The notes under the pieces were generated by a model. The model was not told the origin of the DNA and ran no database searches. It saw nothing but the letters and a program-made list of their open reading frames with translations. From assembly GCA_013368315.1 (NCBI GenBank), contig JAACJM010000108.1:211035-275034 (forward strand): 64,000 bases of DNA, given 5' to 3'. Below are positions 13,004 to 23,687 of the stretch, piece by piece. The first letter of the stretch is position 1. Each line of letters starts with the position of its first letter. Origin of the DNA: Tetrapyrgos nigripes. Lineage: Eukaryota; Basidiomycota; Agaricomycetes; Agaricales; Campanellaceae. The position numbers and the translations under genes were made by a program.

Positions 13004-13328
13004 CGGGTGGACATCTGATGTTGTGTTGTATCTTTTATTGGAGACTATCGTAATGTAGAAGTAATTACCCAGTCGGTTTCGGGCGTTTTATATAGTACTT
13101 CTTTTGCTTTGTGATACGTGTACCTAGTGCATTACTGACTCTTTACCCTTCTCTATCATGTGTATACACCTAGTCTCATACCCTCATTGACATTTTTCAC
13201 TCATCCTTTTTCGTCTTAGCCACATTTCTTCTTTCAATCTGCAACCTCTGTAGTACATAGTGCCTTCTGATAAATTAATTTGATCTGCTGTAATAGTGAC
13301 CGGTAATTTAGCTTATGGACTAGGATTC
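13004..13328. other. Convergent 3' flanks of the myosin and Hsp70-like genes
   Basis: This 325 bp gap separates two stop codons pointing toward each other. It is T-rich and presumably holds both 3' UTRs and polyadenylation signals. No further gene or element is visible. Confidence 0.6.
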
Positions 13329-15629
13329 TCAGCCAAGACCATCCGCGTCGCTATGTGTTTCGGCAAGCTCATACCCCTTCAACGCCTCCGCAATGATCCG
13401 AGACACTTCCTCCTGAGTGTACTGTGGAAGAAGCATGACCGAAGATACGGATCTGAAGAGATGGAGATTTGATGAAAATCCACTATCGCAGCATGAGCTG
13501 GGCAAACACAAATACCTGTTCGTCAAAACCTCCCTCGCCTCTACCGTGATAGCAGTCGCGTTGTCGTTGACTGACATCGTAAATTCGACCTCAGTAATTT
13601 CTGGATGACTAGATTCGGCAATGTCGTCTGGGAACACTGCGAAGGACGCTACATCAATTGTACCAACCATCTTCATGAACACCGAGTGATTTGTAAAACT
13701 TCCCGTGCCCTCAAATACGCGGACGATGCGTTGTGAGCTAGTCAAGTTGATTCTGTGTAGTGGAACAGGTCAGACGCAATGATAGCAAAAGTTGCAGTAA
13801 GCAAGACTCTGTTGCGCTCACGTTCTGCTCCTCCGCAAGGGATAAATAGAATTCCTCGTTATGATTGGGACAAAAAGCCTCCGGATCCCTGGCCTTCGTC
13901 CGAGTCGAGCAATTCTATGCCGATATCGACTGAAATCAGAGGCATAATGCACATATCTTCTTCTTTAGGGATCTTCATTATCCTTGAGCTGTAGAAAGAA
14001 AGACCAAACACGACGGCTTCTTCCTGACGCAAAGGATATGGTTGTTCATCGGCCAGTGCGTTTTCGGGGAAATACAACGAGGAGGGAAGGGAAGGCATGA
14101 AAGCTCCAGGAAAAGCTGCTGATAACAGCTCCTTGACTCTTGGATTTGAAGAGGACTTTCCTGAAAGAAGAATCTGTACGTGTTTATAAAAAGCCTGCAA
14201 ACAACGTACATGGCTAATGGCACATACCACATCGATAGCTCCGCTAAAATACTTCGGTTCCGCAATCAAAGAGTCATCATACGCTTTGAGAGACAGTTCA
14301 ATCGTTCGTTCCAGAGAAACCGCAGACTGTGCACCTCCTATGTCGACTTGGCTCTGCAGTGCAGGAGTAGGACCTGTACCCGCAGTTGATAACAGATCTG
14401 GATAGACATCGTCTAGGACATATACAGCCGCTTCAAATGTCTCGCCAAAGTCATACACGAGGATATTCAGATTTTGTTTATCTGCGAGTGAGCCATAAAT
14501 TGCTTCGTCTAGAGGAAGTTCGCCCAAGCCGTATGCTTTCAGGATGGCGTCTGATTCATCGATTACACGCAGTGCGTGGAGGTCAGCGAAAGACAAAGCT
14601 CTCCTGATCATGCCTCGCTGCTCGTCGTTGAAATCTTTCATGAATGAGTTGTAACGTCAGTTTATAGGCTTAAACTTGTGAGATTTTGGGACAGACACTC
14701 ACAAGCTGGAACAGAAATAATCACGTTGGAAATGCTATCACCGTAAAATTCCTCAGCCTTGCTTTTGAGCTGTTGGAAGAAGAACCCAACGATTTGCTCT
14801 GGACGCTAGAGTTGTACACATGAGTTGAGTCAGGCAAAGTGTAGATAATTCAGTGAAAGTAATCGAGACTCCAACTCACCAGCATCACCTCTGATCCATT
14901 GATGTTTGCTTGAATGCGGACGTCTATTCGCTCCGTGAAAGGCCTGCATCATTGCGAATGAAGGGATAAAAGACTCAGTGAAGGAAGAGACGTACAGTTG
15001 TCTATCGTCCGCAGCAGTTAAATCTTCCGAGGTTGATATCATCGACCCAGTAAGGAGCTGACAAAGATGAGAGATCGTCCTGCTTGAACAAGCACCATTT
15101 TCTTGTGCTTCGTGTCCAATTCTGCAAGTAGGATGCATGATAGTAAGATCGGCGTCCATTGCGTAGCACTCAAGCACGCAAAAGGATTAGGAGACAGATA
15201 TTTACACTTACAATATTTCGTCTAAAAAGCATATCTTCGTAGGTATGCTCCGTCTACCGCGAGTGTCTTGCATGATGTGTATCTCAGTTTCATTTGGCAA
15301 TTTCAGTCTGACATTCACAATTTGTCCAGCTCAGTAGGCAAATAAGATATTGAAAAGACATACCCAACTCTTGCGTTTCTAGTAAAAGCAGCACTGAATG
15401 AATAGTAATAGACGAAAACGCCGTTGTGAACTTACGCGGAACCGAAATCTACATCGACGTCGCAGTCAATGCAAAGAGATATACAAGTATTAGAGACCTG
15501 GTACATACCAATAGCAATGACCTTTCCATATTCCTCATTATAAACTGGTTTAGCTATGGATTTGGAAGGGTATATGGACAAGAGCTTGAGATTTACTGGA
15601 AGAATGAAGAGCCTCAGAAGCTTCCGCAT
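13329..15629 (-). CDS. Divergent Hsp70-like protein, 11 exons, one apparent frameshift
   Basis: Exons run 15629-15509, 15448-15436, 15393-15364, 15307-15212, 15121-14996, 14943-14880, 14805-14703, 14634-14228, 14173-13822, 13752-13516 and 13452-13329, about 557 residues. The order follows Hsp70: VIAIDFGSA where the family has IDLGTT; KAEEFYG...VIISVPAYFNDEQR; LVYDFGETF in place of DLGGGTFD; ILLSGKSSSNPRV in place of VGGSTRIP; then a substrate-binding domain with RIVRVFEGTG. The phosphate-binding loops are substituted, so normal ATP cycling is doubtful. The lid is short. The N-terminus (MRKLLRLFILPV...) is hydrophobic and could be a signal sequence. Exon 14173-13822 changes frame by one base near 13891-13897. 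Family membership is clear; function is unknown, and it may be a degenerating paralogue. Confidence 0.8.
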
Positions 15630-17286
15630 TACACAGCAAAGCCGTCTAGTGTGGAGGATTTTCGGCGTACGAAAGAGAGCAGAGGCACCTCTGGAGACGT
15701 GTCGAGACGTGTCAAGCCAGTGGTGGTTAGGTTGTGACAAACATCAATATGGTGGTTGAGAAAGGACAGACTGTGGGAATTTATCACTTACCCGCAAGTA
15801 CCCCTATCCCAAATTTCAAAACTCGCAGTCTAGACGTCTAGGAGAGAACCAACGTTCCTCCCTTTATCATCATGACTTTTTTAGCGTGCCACTTGTGTCT
15901 TCTATCAAGAACATGTATAAGTCCCACCCAAAATCTACTATCACCCTGATACCCATTGGATACCCATACTGGGAAAGATACCACTGCTTCCCACGGCAAA
16001 TTACGAGGCCCATTGATAAGTCAAGCAGTAAAACAGTTTTCGTATGCAGCAAAAAATTCTTTTAATTAGATATAGCTCAGTATCTAAAATGTAGTGGAGA
16101 TATGAGAAAATTTAAACCGGTGCTAGTACAAGAAGAATGAGGAGAAATACAGACTCAGCCAAGTCATTAATGAATCAAGTTGTTGAAAAGTTGAACAATG
16201 ATCATCAGGAAACAGGGACAGACTATTTTTCATGGGATGGTAAGAAACGGGGACATCCTTAGCGACGAGGACTGCCTACCAGACAATAGAGATACATAAG
16301 TGCGTGACAGCCACAGGACACACAGCGGCAGAGGAAAAAATATCGAGCTCGTTGTTTGTCGACGACGCAGAGAGGGTGAACGGTGATAACACCGTCTAAA
16401 AGTCGGCAAGGGCTGCACTCACGAGATGTCTATATACCAAGTTTGGTGGCCCTAGAGCGACAGGAAGAGGATGGATTGCAGTTTTAGGAAGAAGGCCGTT
16501 TTCAGGTATTGGGAAAGATAGAGAGGGGTGGATTGCGCTAGTCAGATTTTGAAGACAGCTATTTGAATGGTTCTGGACAAAGTTTGACGTCTGGCGGCGG
16601 CATTGTTGAAGGAAGGAGAGAGGCTTGAAGGCACTGGGGGCGCACTAGAAAGACAAAGGAGAAAGGAGGAAAGCATTAGACGTTGGACGCGTAATGGTCA
16701 AGTACATATACGCACTTGGAAAGTACCGAAAAAAATTTAAGGTAATAGGAGCCGAGTTCTTAACAAACGTTAAGAAAAGACGGTGTGTTTTAGAAGCGAC
16801 ACATAGACCATGCAGATTGCCTGTTTGGAAAGGATAGGGACAGAACGCGGGTCAAGACGCTTGAAGGAATACAGCAACTTCTCAGTGAGAGCTAAAAGGA
16901 TGGAAGAAGAGGGTCAAAGGGAGAGAAAGATACGCACCTGTTGTGCAGCCAAAGCGTCCTAATTTCCCCACAGTGCTCTAAACGACGCCTTTAAATGACC
17001 TTGGAAGAGGTAGAGGTAGCCATGGTGATGCAGAGAGCAGCTCTTGGCTTGTGAGCCGTTGAGTCAGCCTAGGGGAGACTAAGCTCTTGATGAATTTTGA
17101 CATCTGTTGAGGGAAACACGTTGTGTAGGAATGATGTGTCAGCAGTTGAAATGGCACTGGCAGTATTTCGGTCATTTCGGTCATTTCGGACCGCTGAGCA
17201 TCATGTGGCGTGCGACACACAGAACTAGAACGACATAAATTAACACTCGGCCTTGAAGGGCCTCGTAATATACTTCCCTCGAAACC
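15630..17286. other. Intergenic, repeat-bearing
   Basis: This is the shared upstream region between the Hsp70-like gene and the P450. It contains one copy of a ~270 bp repeat (15789-16049) whose partner lies beyond the P450. A triple TTTCGGTCA-like run sits at about 17166-17190. No credible gene or RNA was found. Confidence 0.55.
15789..16049 (+). repeat. Dispersed direct repeat, copy 1
   Basis: From ACCCGCAAGTACCCCTATCC to CAGTTTTCGTATGCAG this segment is about 85-90% identical to 20007-20302, in the same orientation. The pair brackets the P450 gene. It has no coding capacity and no obvious terminal repeats. It may be a short non-autonomous element or the trace of a local duplication. Confidence 0.8.
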
Positions 17287-19695
17287 ATGTCAACTCCAGG
17301 CACCAATACGCCCTTCAACATCCCCGTTCTACTAGCTAGCGTTAGCGTTCTGTTTGTTGTCTTCAAGCTATGGCGAGTCCGTGTCGAAATGGCTAAAGTA
17401 AATGTTTTCTGGGTTGTTATCATGCAGCCTGCCGTACTTACAGTTACAATCACTGCTTCAACTTGCTAGCTGGATGGAGTACCTACAGTTGGATCTACTG
17501 GATTTCTCGGCTCCCTCGTAAGTGGAATGCGGTTCGTTAAGCATGCTCGGGAGATAGTGAACGAAGGGTATGAAAAGGTGGGTCTCAACGATCTCCTTTA
17601 CTCAAGACAGCTTGTTTCCCAGTCAACCTCCTCCTAAAATCTATCCTGGGAATAATATTCTAATTGCTCTCCGAGCAGTACTACGGCCGACCCTTCAAAA
17701 TCCGTACTTCCGACCATTGGATCGTCGTTATCAGTGGTCCAACCTTGGTGAATGATATCAGGAAAGCTTCCGATGAGTACTTGTCTTCTAATGAAGCTAT
17801 TGGTGATGTCAGTTCCAGCACGATAATCCATGGTCTTAAGCCGCTGACGCCTTTGATAATTGATTTTTTCCTCGTAGGCCCTCCAATTCGAGTACACCCT
17901 TGGCAAATCCCAGCGTGAAAATGACTATCATGTCGGCGTCGTTCGAAACGCTCTCACAAAGAACATCTCCAATCGTTTTGATGATATACGAAACGAGATG
18001 ATGACTGCTTTTACGGATGAGGTTCCGGTAACTGATGGTCAGCCCGTGACATTCTTTCGAAATCTTTTCCAAATAGCACCAGATCTTATCCCTGGATTGA
18101 CTAGACTGGACCACCGTCAACGCGTACGACACTATCGCAAAAATCATTTGTAAGACTACCAACCGGTTCCTTGTGGGACTTCCACTCTGTACGTGGTACT
18201 TGGCATGCCACTCCCTATACACGGTTAAAACGGTTTATCATAGGCAGAGACCCAGACTGGATAGATCTCAACATCCAATTCACTATCGATGTCTTCGCAC
18301 GTTCAAGTATAATCAATCTCTTCCCTGATATTCTGAAACCGTGAGTTCTCGATCACCATGAATTCATCTCTCGAAATTGCCAGGTTTCTTAATGGAATGG
18401 ATATACAGGATCATCGGCAACCTCCTCAGCCCCAAAGGAGCCGTTCTAAAACGTGCACTTCCGCATATAGGACACGTTATTCGAGAAAGACTGGATAAAG
18501 AGGAGCAGTATGGGTGGGATTGGGAAGACAAACCTGTAAGCTTGCTTTATACGCTCGACGGACTTTCATGTACTTATTGGATTAAGAACGACCTAATATC
18601 TTGGCTCCTAGATGAAAACCCTGGAGGAAAATACCGCGCTGTGGAAGATATCACTATGCGACTTTTGGGGATCAACATGGCTGCAATACATACGACAGTG
18701 CGTAGATATTTTTACCACTTTTATCCTACCGGTACCGCAGGTTCACAACGTTGGTTCCTTAAATTCTCCTAGGCCATGGTATGTCTCCTGAGAATTCTTC
18801 TTCTTCTCTTCATGGGCAGACGTTCGTCTGTATTAACTTTTTTTACTAGGTATTCTCCATCGTCCTTAGCTACCTCGCCATCCAACCAGACTCAGTCATC
18901 AAAGCACTTCGAGAGGAAATTGAATCCGTCGTGGAAGAACATGGATGGAACAAAGTCTCTATGGGCTACCTCCGCAAGGTTGACAGTTTTATGAAGGAAG
19001 CTGCTAGGATGGTTGGAATAGCCCAAGGTGAGTACGTTGGTACCCACTGAGTTGGTATAAATGCGTGAAACTGATCGCCTATCTCTTGCATTCTATGTAT
19101 GTGCACAATTTACGGCCATTATCCATGGCATTCTTATAGTGAACTCTGACCGCAAAGTCCTGAAAGACTTTACGCTATCTGATGGGACACGTCTGCCTGC
19201 TGGATCCTTTGTGTCCATTCCTGTATCTGCTATGCATCATGACCAGGTGTGTACCCATTCAAAGCTACTATCTCTCACTAAAATATGCCGAATTTCAGCG
19301 CTACTTCAAAGACCCAAACGAATTCAAACCTTTCCGGTTCGCAGATATGCGAGATAGTGAAGAGAATGGGCATCTGAAACATCAAATGAGCAGTCTAAAT
19401 TCGGACTATTTTTTCTTTGGTTGTGGCAAACATGCTTGGTGAGATCGTCTCGTTCTTTCACGATCGGCAAGACACTGACGACTGGCCATATCTGGCCTGG
19501 TTCTCTCGCTCATTGTGAAGCCCCGGTCGTTTCCTCGCTGTCAATGAGCTGAAAACACTCGTCGGCCATACTTTACTCACATACGATGTCAAGCTCCAAG
19601 AATTCAAGAAGGAACTACCCGTGTTCTCATCGTTCGGAAATGCAGTGGTCCCGAATAGGAAGTTGAAGATATTGTTCAGGAAGAGAAAGTACTGA
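17287..19695 (+). CDS. Cytochrome P450 monooxygenase, multi-exon
   Basis: Confident exons are 17287-17397, 17470-17577, 17679-17807, 17878-18037, 18105-18188, 18244-18340, 18409-18535, 18587-18697, 18850-19027, 19140-19246, 19299-19438 and 19521-19695, giving about 500 residues. An N-terminal hydrophobic anchor (VLLASVSVLFVVF) places it at the ER membrane. The heme-binding signature FFFGCGKHACPG is assembled across the last intron, which splits the codon of the heme cysteine. The I-helix threonine region lies around 18650-18850. There the splice pattern is unclear: the phases allow a 6 nt micro-exon at 18773-18778, but the residues expected for this family are then short. The overall pattern (DGVPTVGSTG, ISWLLDE) resembles the ent-kaurene-oxidase-like group of basidiomycete P450s. 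The substrate is unknown, and no biosynthetic partners lie next to it. Confidence 0.85.
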
Positions 19696-19856
19696 ACGGA
19701 GCTTGATCTCTGTATGTCGTAACCACGCTGGAGGTACATGTCGAATAATTAGTATTTTCACAGATTTTCCGTCGAGACGGATTCAGAAGTAAAGAAAGGC
19801 ATTCGTACATTGTTACTACATGACCCAATTCTTAGTTCAAACTTAGTATGTTTCGA

Positions 19857-19969
19857 CTAAAGTCCAGCCTTCTCGTCCTTGATCAGAGCCTCAACTTCCG
19901 CTTTGATACTGCCCAGCATATCCGTTGTAGTCATTTTAGGCTGCCATCCGAGAACTTTCGCTTGAGTAG
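19857..19969 (-). pseudogene. Last-exon remnant of an NAD(P)-dependent epimerase/SDR-type gene
   Basis: The minus strand encodes AKVLGWQPKMTTTDMLGS and ends at TAG (19859-19857), about 37 codons in all. This resembles the C-terminal segment of fungal NAD-dependent epimerase/dehydratase proteins, where an LGW-P motif is followed by a TTxDML helix. A plausible acceptor AG sits at 19971-19970. No upstream exon was found: the next sequence is the dispersed repeat at 20007-20302, which probably replaced or interrupted the gene. The family call rests on a short stretch. Confidence 0.45.
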
Positions 19970-20006
19970 CTACACAACGACAGTTAGATCCAAGGACTCG
20001 AGCACA

Positions 20007-20302
20007 TACCCGCAAGTACCCCTATCCCAAATTTCAAAACTCGCAGTCTAGGAGAGAACTAACTTTCCTCCTCTTTATCATCATGAGTATACCAACTTGA
20101 AGTTAACATATCATGGGTCTCATGATTTTTTTAGCGTGCCACTCATGTCTTCTCTCAGGAACATGTATAAGTCCCACCCAAAATCCACTATCACTCTGAC
20201 ATCCGTTGGATACCAATACTGGGGAAAGGTACCACTGCTTCGCATGGCAAATTACGAAGCCCGTTGATAAGTCAAGCAGTAAAACAGTTTTCGTATCTGC
20301 AG
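20007..20302 (+). repeat. Dispersed direct repeat, copy 2
   Basis: Same-orientation partner of 15789-16049. It differs by scattered substitutions and a ~35 bp segment present only here (around 20082-20115). It lies against the truncated SDR exon. Confidence 0.8.
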
Positions 20303-20845
20303 TAGGGCCATGTGCCCCTCCCGTCGATTTTTATCTTTCATCTCTTTTCATGCGCAAAGCGCTGTACGCGTCCCTTTCCCGTTCTAATCATATAATCCAT
20401 TCCTAATTCGTACTACGCTGATCCTCCTATTCGTGTTCCTTCTTTCTCCTTCCAATATCCCGACGTCTGTCCACCTCTGACAGCTTCTCGTCCGTCCCAT
20501 CCTTCGCGCCGGTGCCTTGAGCAAGCACTGAGGGTCTGGGGCTGCCCCTTTTGCGCGTCGTATCTAACCTGATGGTTTACCGATGATGAGTTTGACGAGA
20601 TGTGCAGGTCTAGGCGTACCGAATTGTTCTCAACGAACACGGACACATATATACTTTTTTCTTATTTTCTTTCTTTTCGTTCCCTTCTCTTTTAGTATGA
20701 CATCTACTTACTTCTACCCCTATCCTACTTCTTAACTGCCAATCTTCTCCCCTTATCCTTACATACACGTCATCTTTTATATTCCTTTAGGTATTATAAG
20801 AAGAGAGTACTTGTAAGTAACGGTACTCAGGTTCACACAACATAG
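20303..20845. other. Intergenic, no gene recognised
   Basis: A pyrimidine-rich region between the repeat and the TIR element. Its last ~55 bp (from AAGAGAGTACTTGTAAGTAA, about 20803) recur at about 22813 on the other side of the element. Confidence 0.5.
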
Positions 20846-20882
20846 CATCAGGAAAAGCCTCATATACAACTTCATGCAATAA
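20846..20882 (+). repeat. Left terminal inverted repeat of the 1.93 kb element
   Basis: 37 bp, matching the reverse complement of 22737-22773 at 35 of 37 positions. Confidence 0.85.
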
Positions 20883-22736
20883 CTGCATAATTATGCGTTT
20901 TATGCGTAAAAATGCAAAAATTCACAAAACTTACACCGCGTTTTGCATAAAGTTTGAGACGAGTTGAATAATTATGCATTCATAGCAACTTTATGCACCC
21001 TAGTGCATAGCGCATGCTCGGAGTTGTATAAAAAAGCATACTGTCGAACACCTACATTCCACCCTTATGGCGCAATGTACAAGAACAACACTCACATGCG
21101 CATCATGGTAGCAAGACTACCAATTGCTCCATCTCCAGCTGAGGTTATTCTCCATGACTCTAAGTACGATCTAGAATCCTCCCATTACTCAACGATGGTT
21201 GAATTGGTTCAACGGAAAATGAAGTTAACCGCTTGAAGGATAGGGCTCACCCGGGCCACCGTTACCGTACATGGTTACAACCGTGTTCTTTACGGTCCTA
21301 CACGGTCATAGTAGGACCGTAACCGTGCTGTATGTACCCTTCCTGAGTCCCAAGACGGTACTGATACGGGTCGTAACTGGCCGTATCACGGTTACGGGAC
21401 AGCCCTGCGAGATTCTTACAGGAAGGGATTTGAAAGGCATGCAATCTCGAGCTGTAGAAGACTTTTTTGACTGTTTTGTGCACTAATACAATCGGTAAGA
21501 CCAGATTAAGCAGAGAATGTAAGGAATAGACATACCATACTTGTCCCCTATAATATCCTGACATGCCGATATATCATTTGAAGAGCCCGGGCCCTGAACA
21601 CAATCGGAGAATGAGCTTGATTGACGGCAGACTGAAGAATTCAAACTCCGATGGAAGAACTGTACAGTTGGTAGAATTTGACGTCGACAAACGGTCACCT
21701 GACCCATGTTGACTTCGTTTCTTTTCAACTTCGGACTTCAACAAGTCCTGCGTTCAACAACTCAAGGTAGCAGTGTTTCCCTGCAATCTCTTACCCCCCT
21801 ACATTCTTCCAACATCGCCCTCACTGCCTTCAGTCTGCAAGAGCAACCTTTGTTCGAGATTTTGCGCACATTGTACATCCCGACAAACCGCCTTTCTAAA
21901 GATGTACTCTTTATAAGTCGCCTCTTTGTATTCTGCATATGTCTGGCTGGTGGTGCACTATGGTATGTCTTCTGCTCATGTTCCACAGTGCAAAATGCTC
22001 ATAACCTCTCCACGTCCTACGTACAACGTCTGCAGGACTACCCATGACAAATGTCGCTCAGCCAGTACCCTTGATTGTTTTGTGCTCCGCATGGTTCGTC
22101 TCCTTTTTTTCTTATGCTTCTCTTCCACTGTCTGATAGTTTCTGTTGCCTTGTCGTTGGCCCTTGCTGAGCCATACCATTGGTCACCGCGCAGAAGGTCC
22201 CAAATCGTTTAGGTCAACAAGTCCTCGACGTGCGGATATCAAAGCGGATAACGACTCTTCGGATGACGAGGACGCCACACGTGTTCGGATATATCTTGCT
22301 GACCCCGACCCCCGCCTCTCGGTCTTATTGTACAGAGACCTCATATGCTTAGGTATGTGCGCGGCACTCCTTATCCTTTCTTCCTCACACTAATAATTCT
22401 TATGACAGGCTTTGTTTGATAATGTGTCCAGATTGTGTAGAGACTGCTTATAGATAGTGTAGCCTGTTGTTATGATTGTACTTCGAGTAGTTGCCAATAA
22501 ATTTCTTTCTATCTATTCATCTTCATTGTGTCAAACGTGATAACTAGGCAGATATCTGACTGCATATTGTTGAGTAGAGGAGTATAATCTATGCATATCT
22601 ATGCATTCTGTTGTGTAAGATATGCATAATTGTGCATAAATTTTGGAACTTGAGAAAGGACTTGCATGAGGAGCATAATATGCATAATCTTGCAATTTAA
22701 TGCATTCTTATGCATTTTTTGGTCTTTTTCATTCCT

Positions 22737-22773
22737 TTATTGCATGAAGTTGTATACAAGGCTTTTCCTGATG
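22737..22773 (-). repeat. Right terminal inverted repeat of the 1.93 kb element
   Basis: 37 bp, ending CTTTTCCTGATG at 22773; the inverse of the left terminus. Confidence 0.85.
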
Positions 22774-23477
22774 TAGTGGGAACAACTGTATTAAGTAGAC
22801 TACAATACCTGTAAGAAGAGAGTACTTGTAAGTAATGGTACTGTAGTAAATACAATGAAGTTAGTTATAAGTATATGGATGATATAGGTATAAGGGACAC
22901 ACCTCAGGTTCACACAATGTAGTGGGAACAACTGAGGTGTGTCGGACGAGATCGTACAGTATATGTGAGGCTTGATATGCATGGATCAAATACACAACCA
23001 AATAGATGAGTGGCACAAGGGGGTCTGAAAAAAATTTAGTGCCTCGGTCGAGGAACCTACCTACCTTACCTTCTATATAAGGTAAGTTCACACGAGTTTA
23101 CCTGCCAAATATAGTATGCACACATGACCTCAAGTCCCGTGCTTTGCCAGACAGTCGGAACCTTGCCCGGCTCGCACTCAGAGATACTGCGTAATTGTCA
23201 TAAAACATCTGATGAGCATATATTTATGTGTTTAACTTCACAGCTCACCAGATTGACACCCGCCAGCATGCTTGCCAGCTCCAAATTAGTCGGTAAAAAA
23301 AAAAATTTAAGGGCTTTGCCAGGGAACCTACCTACCTAGCCCCGGTATGGAATTCTCTGGCCCGGACCCCCTTGGAGTGGCAGACATGGGAGAAGGTAAT
23401 GATGATAGGGAAAAGGAATAGGAGAAAAATATAAAAGGAAATTACTTATAATAGATGTAGGGACTTGTTTCTTCAAC
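22774..23477. other. Flank with an apparent empty target site; probable copia 3' LTR sequence
   Basis: At 22909-22936 the string GGTTCACACAATGTAGTGGG and its continuation match the two sequences that flank the 1.93 kb element, joined without it. The arms CACACCTCAG and CTGAGGTGTG around this site could form a hairpin (22899-22942). The motif GGAACCTACCTACCT occurs twice, near 23054 and 23326. The segment just left of 23478 should be the copia 3' LTR on the minus strand, but its outer end could not be placed because no second copy is present. Confidence 0.5.
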
Positions 23478-23687
23478 ACTCCCCCTGAGTGCCTATGTCT
23501 CACCCTATAATGACAATGGTTTGTTTCTTCAGCACCTCCTAGTGCCTATGTTTCAACCCACAGTCAATCCCAACTCCTCTACAAATTTCTCCAATGCTGG
23601 TCTGGACAATGACTTCATCATAAGGTCTGTGATATTGTCTTTGGTAGGAATGTAACAGAATTCCAACTCCTTTGCCCTGACAGCATC

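Larger units (their letters stand above)
20846..22773. mobile_element. 1.93 kb DNA transposon with 37 bp terminal inverted repeats, probably non-autonomous
   Basis: The left end 20846-20882 (starting CATCAGGAAAAGCCT) and the right end 22737-22773 are perfect reverse complements except for two adjacent bases. TAG flanks both ends (20843-20845 and 22774-22776), suggesting a 3 bp target duplication. Both subterminal regions carry many TGCAT/ATGCATAA motifs, as transposase-binding regions often do. No transposase domain is visible. An 82-codon frame at 22145-22393 contains an acidic NDSSDDEDATRV stretch of unknown meaning. A patch dense in ACCGT/ACGGT occupies 21255-21405. The superfamily is undetermined; a 3 bp duplication would fit PIF/Harbinger-like or CACTA-like elements. 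Confidence 0.75.

Noticed and set aside
16978..17220. 80-codon minus-strand frame upstream of the P450
   Set aside because: Low-complexity and promoter-proximal, with no family resemblance.
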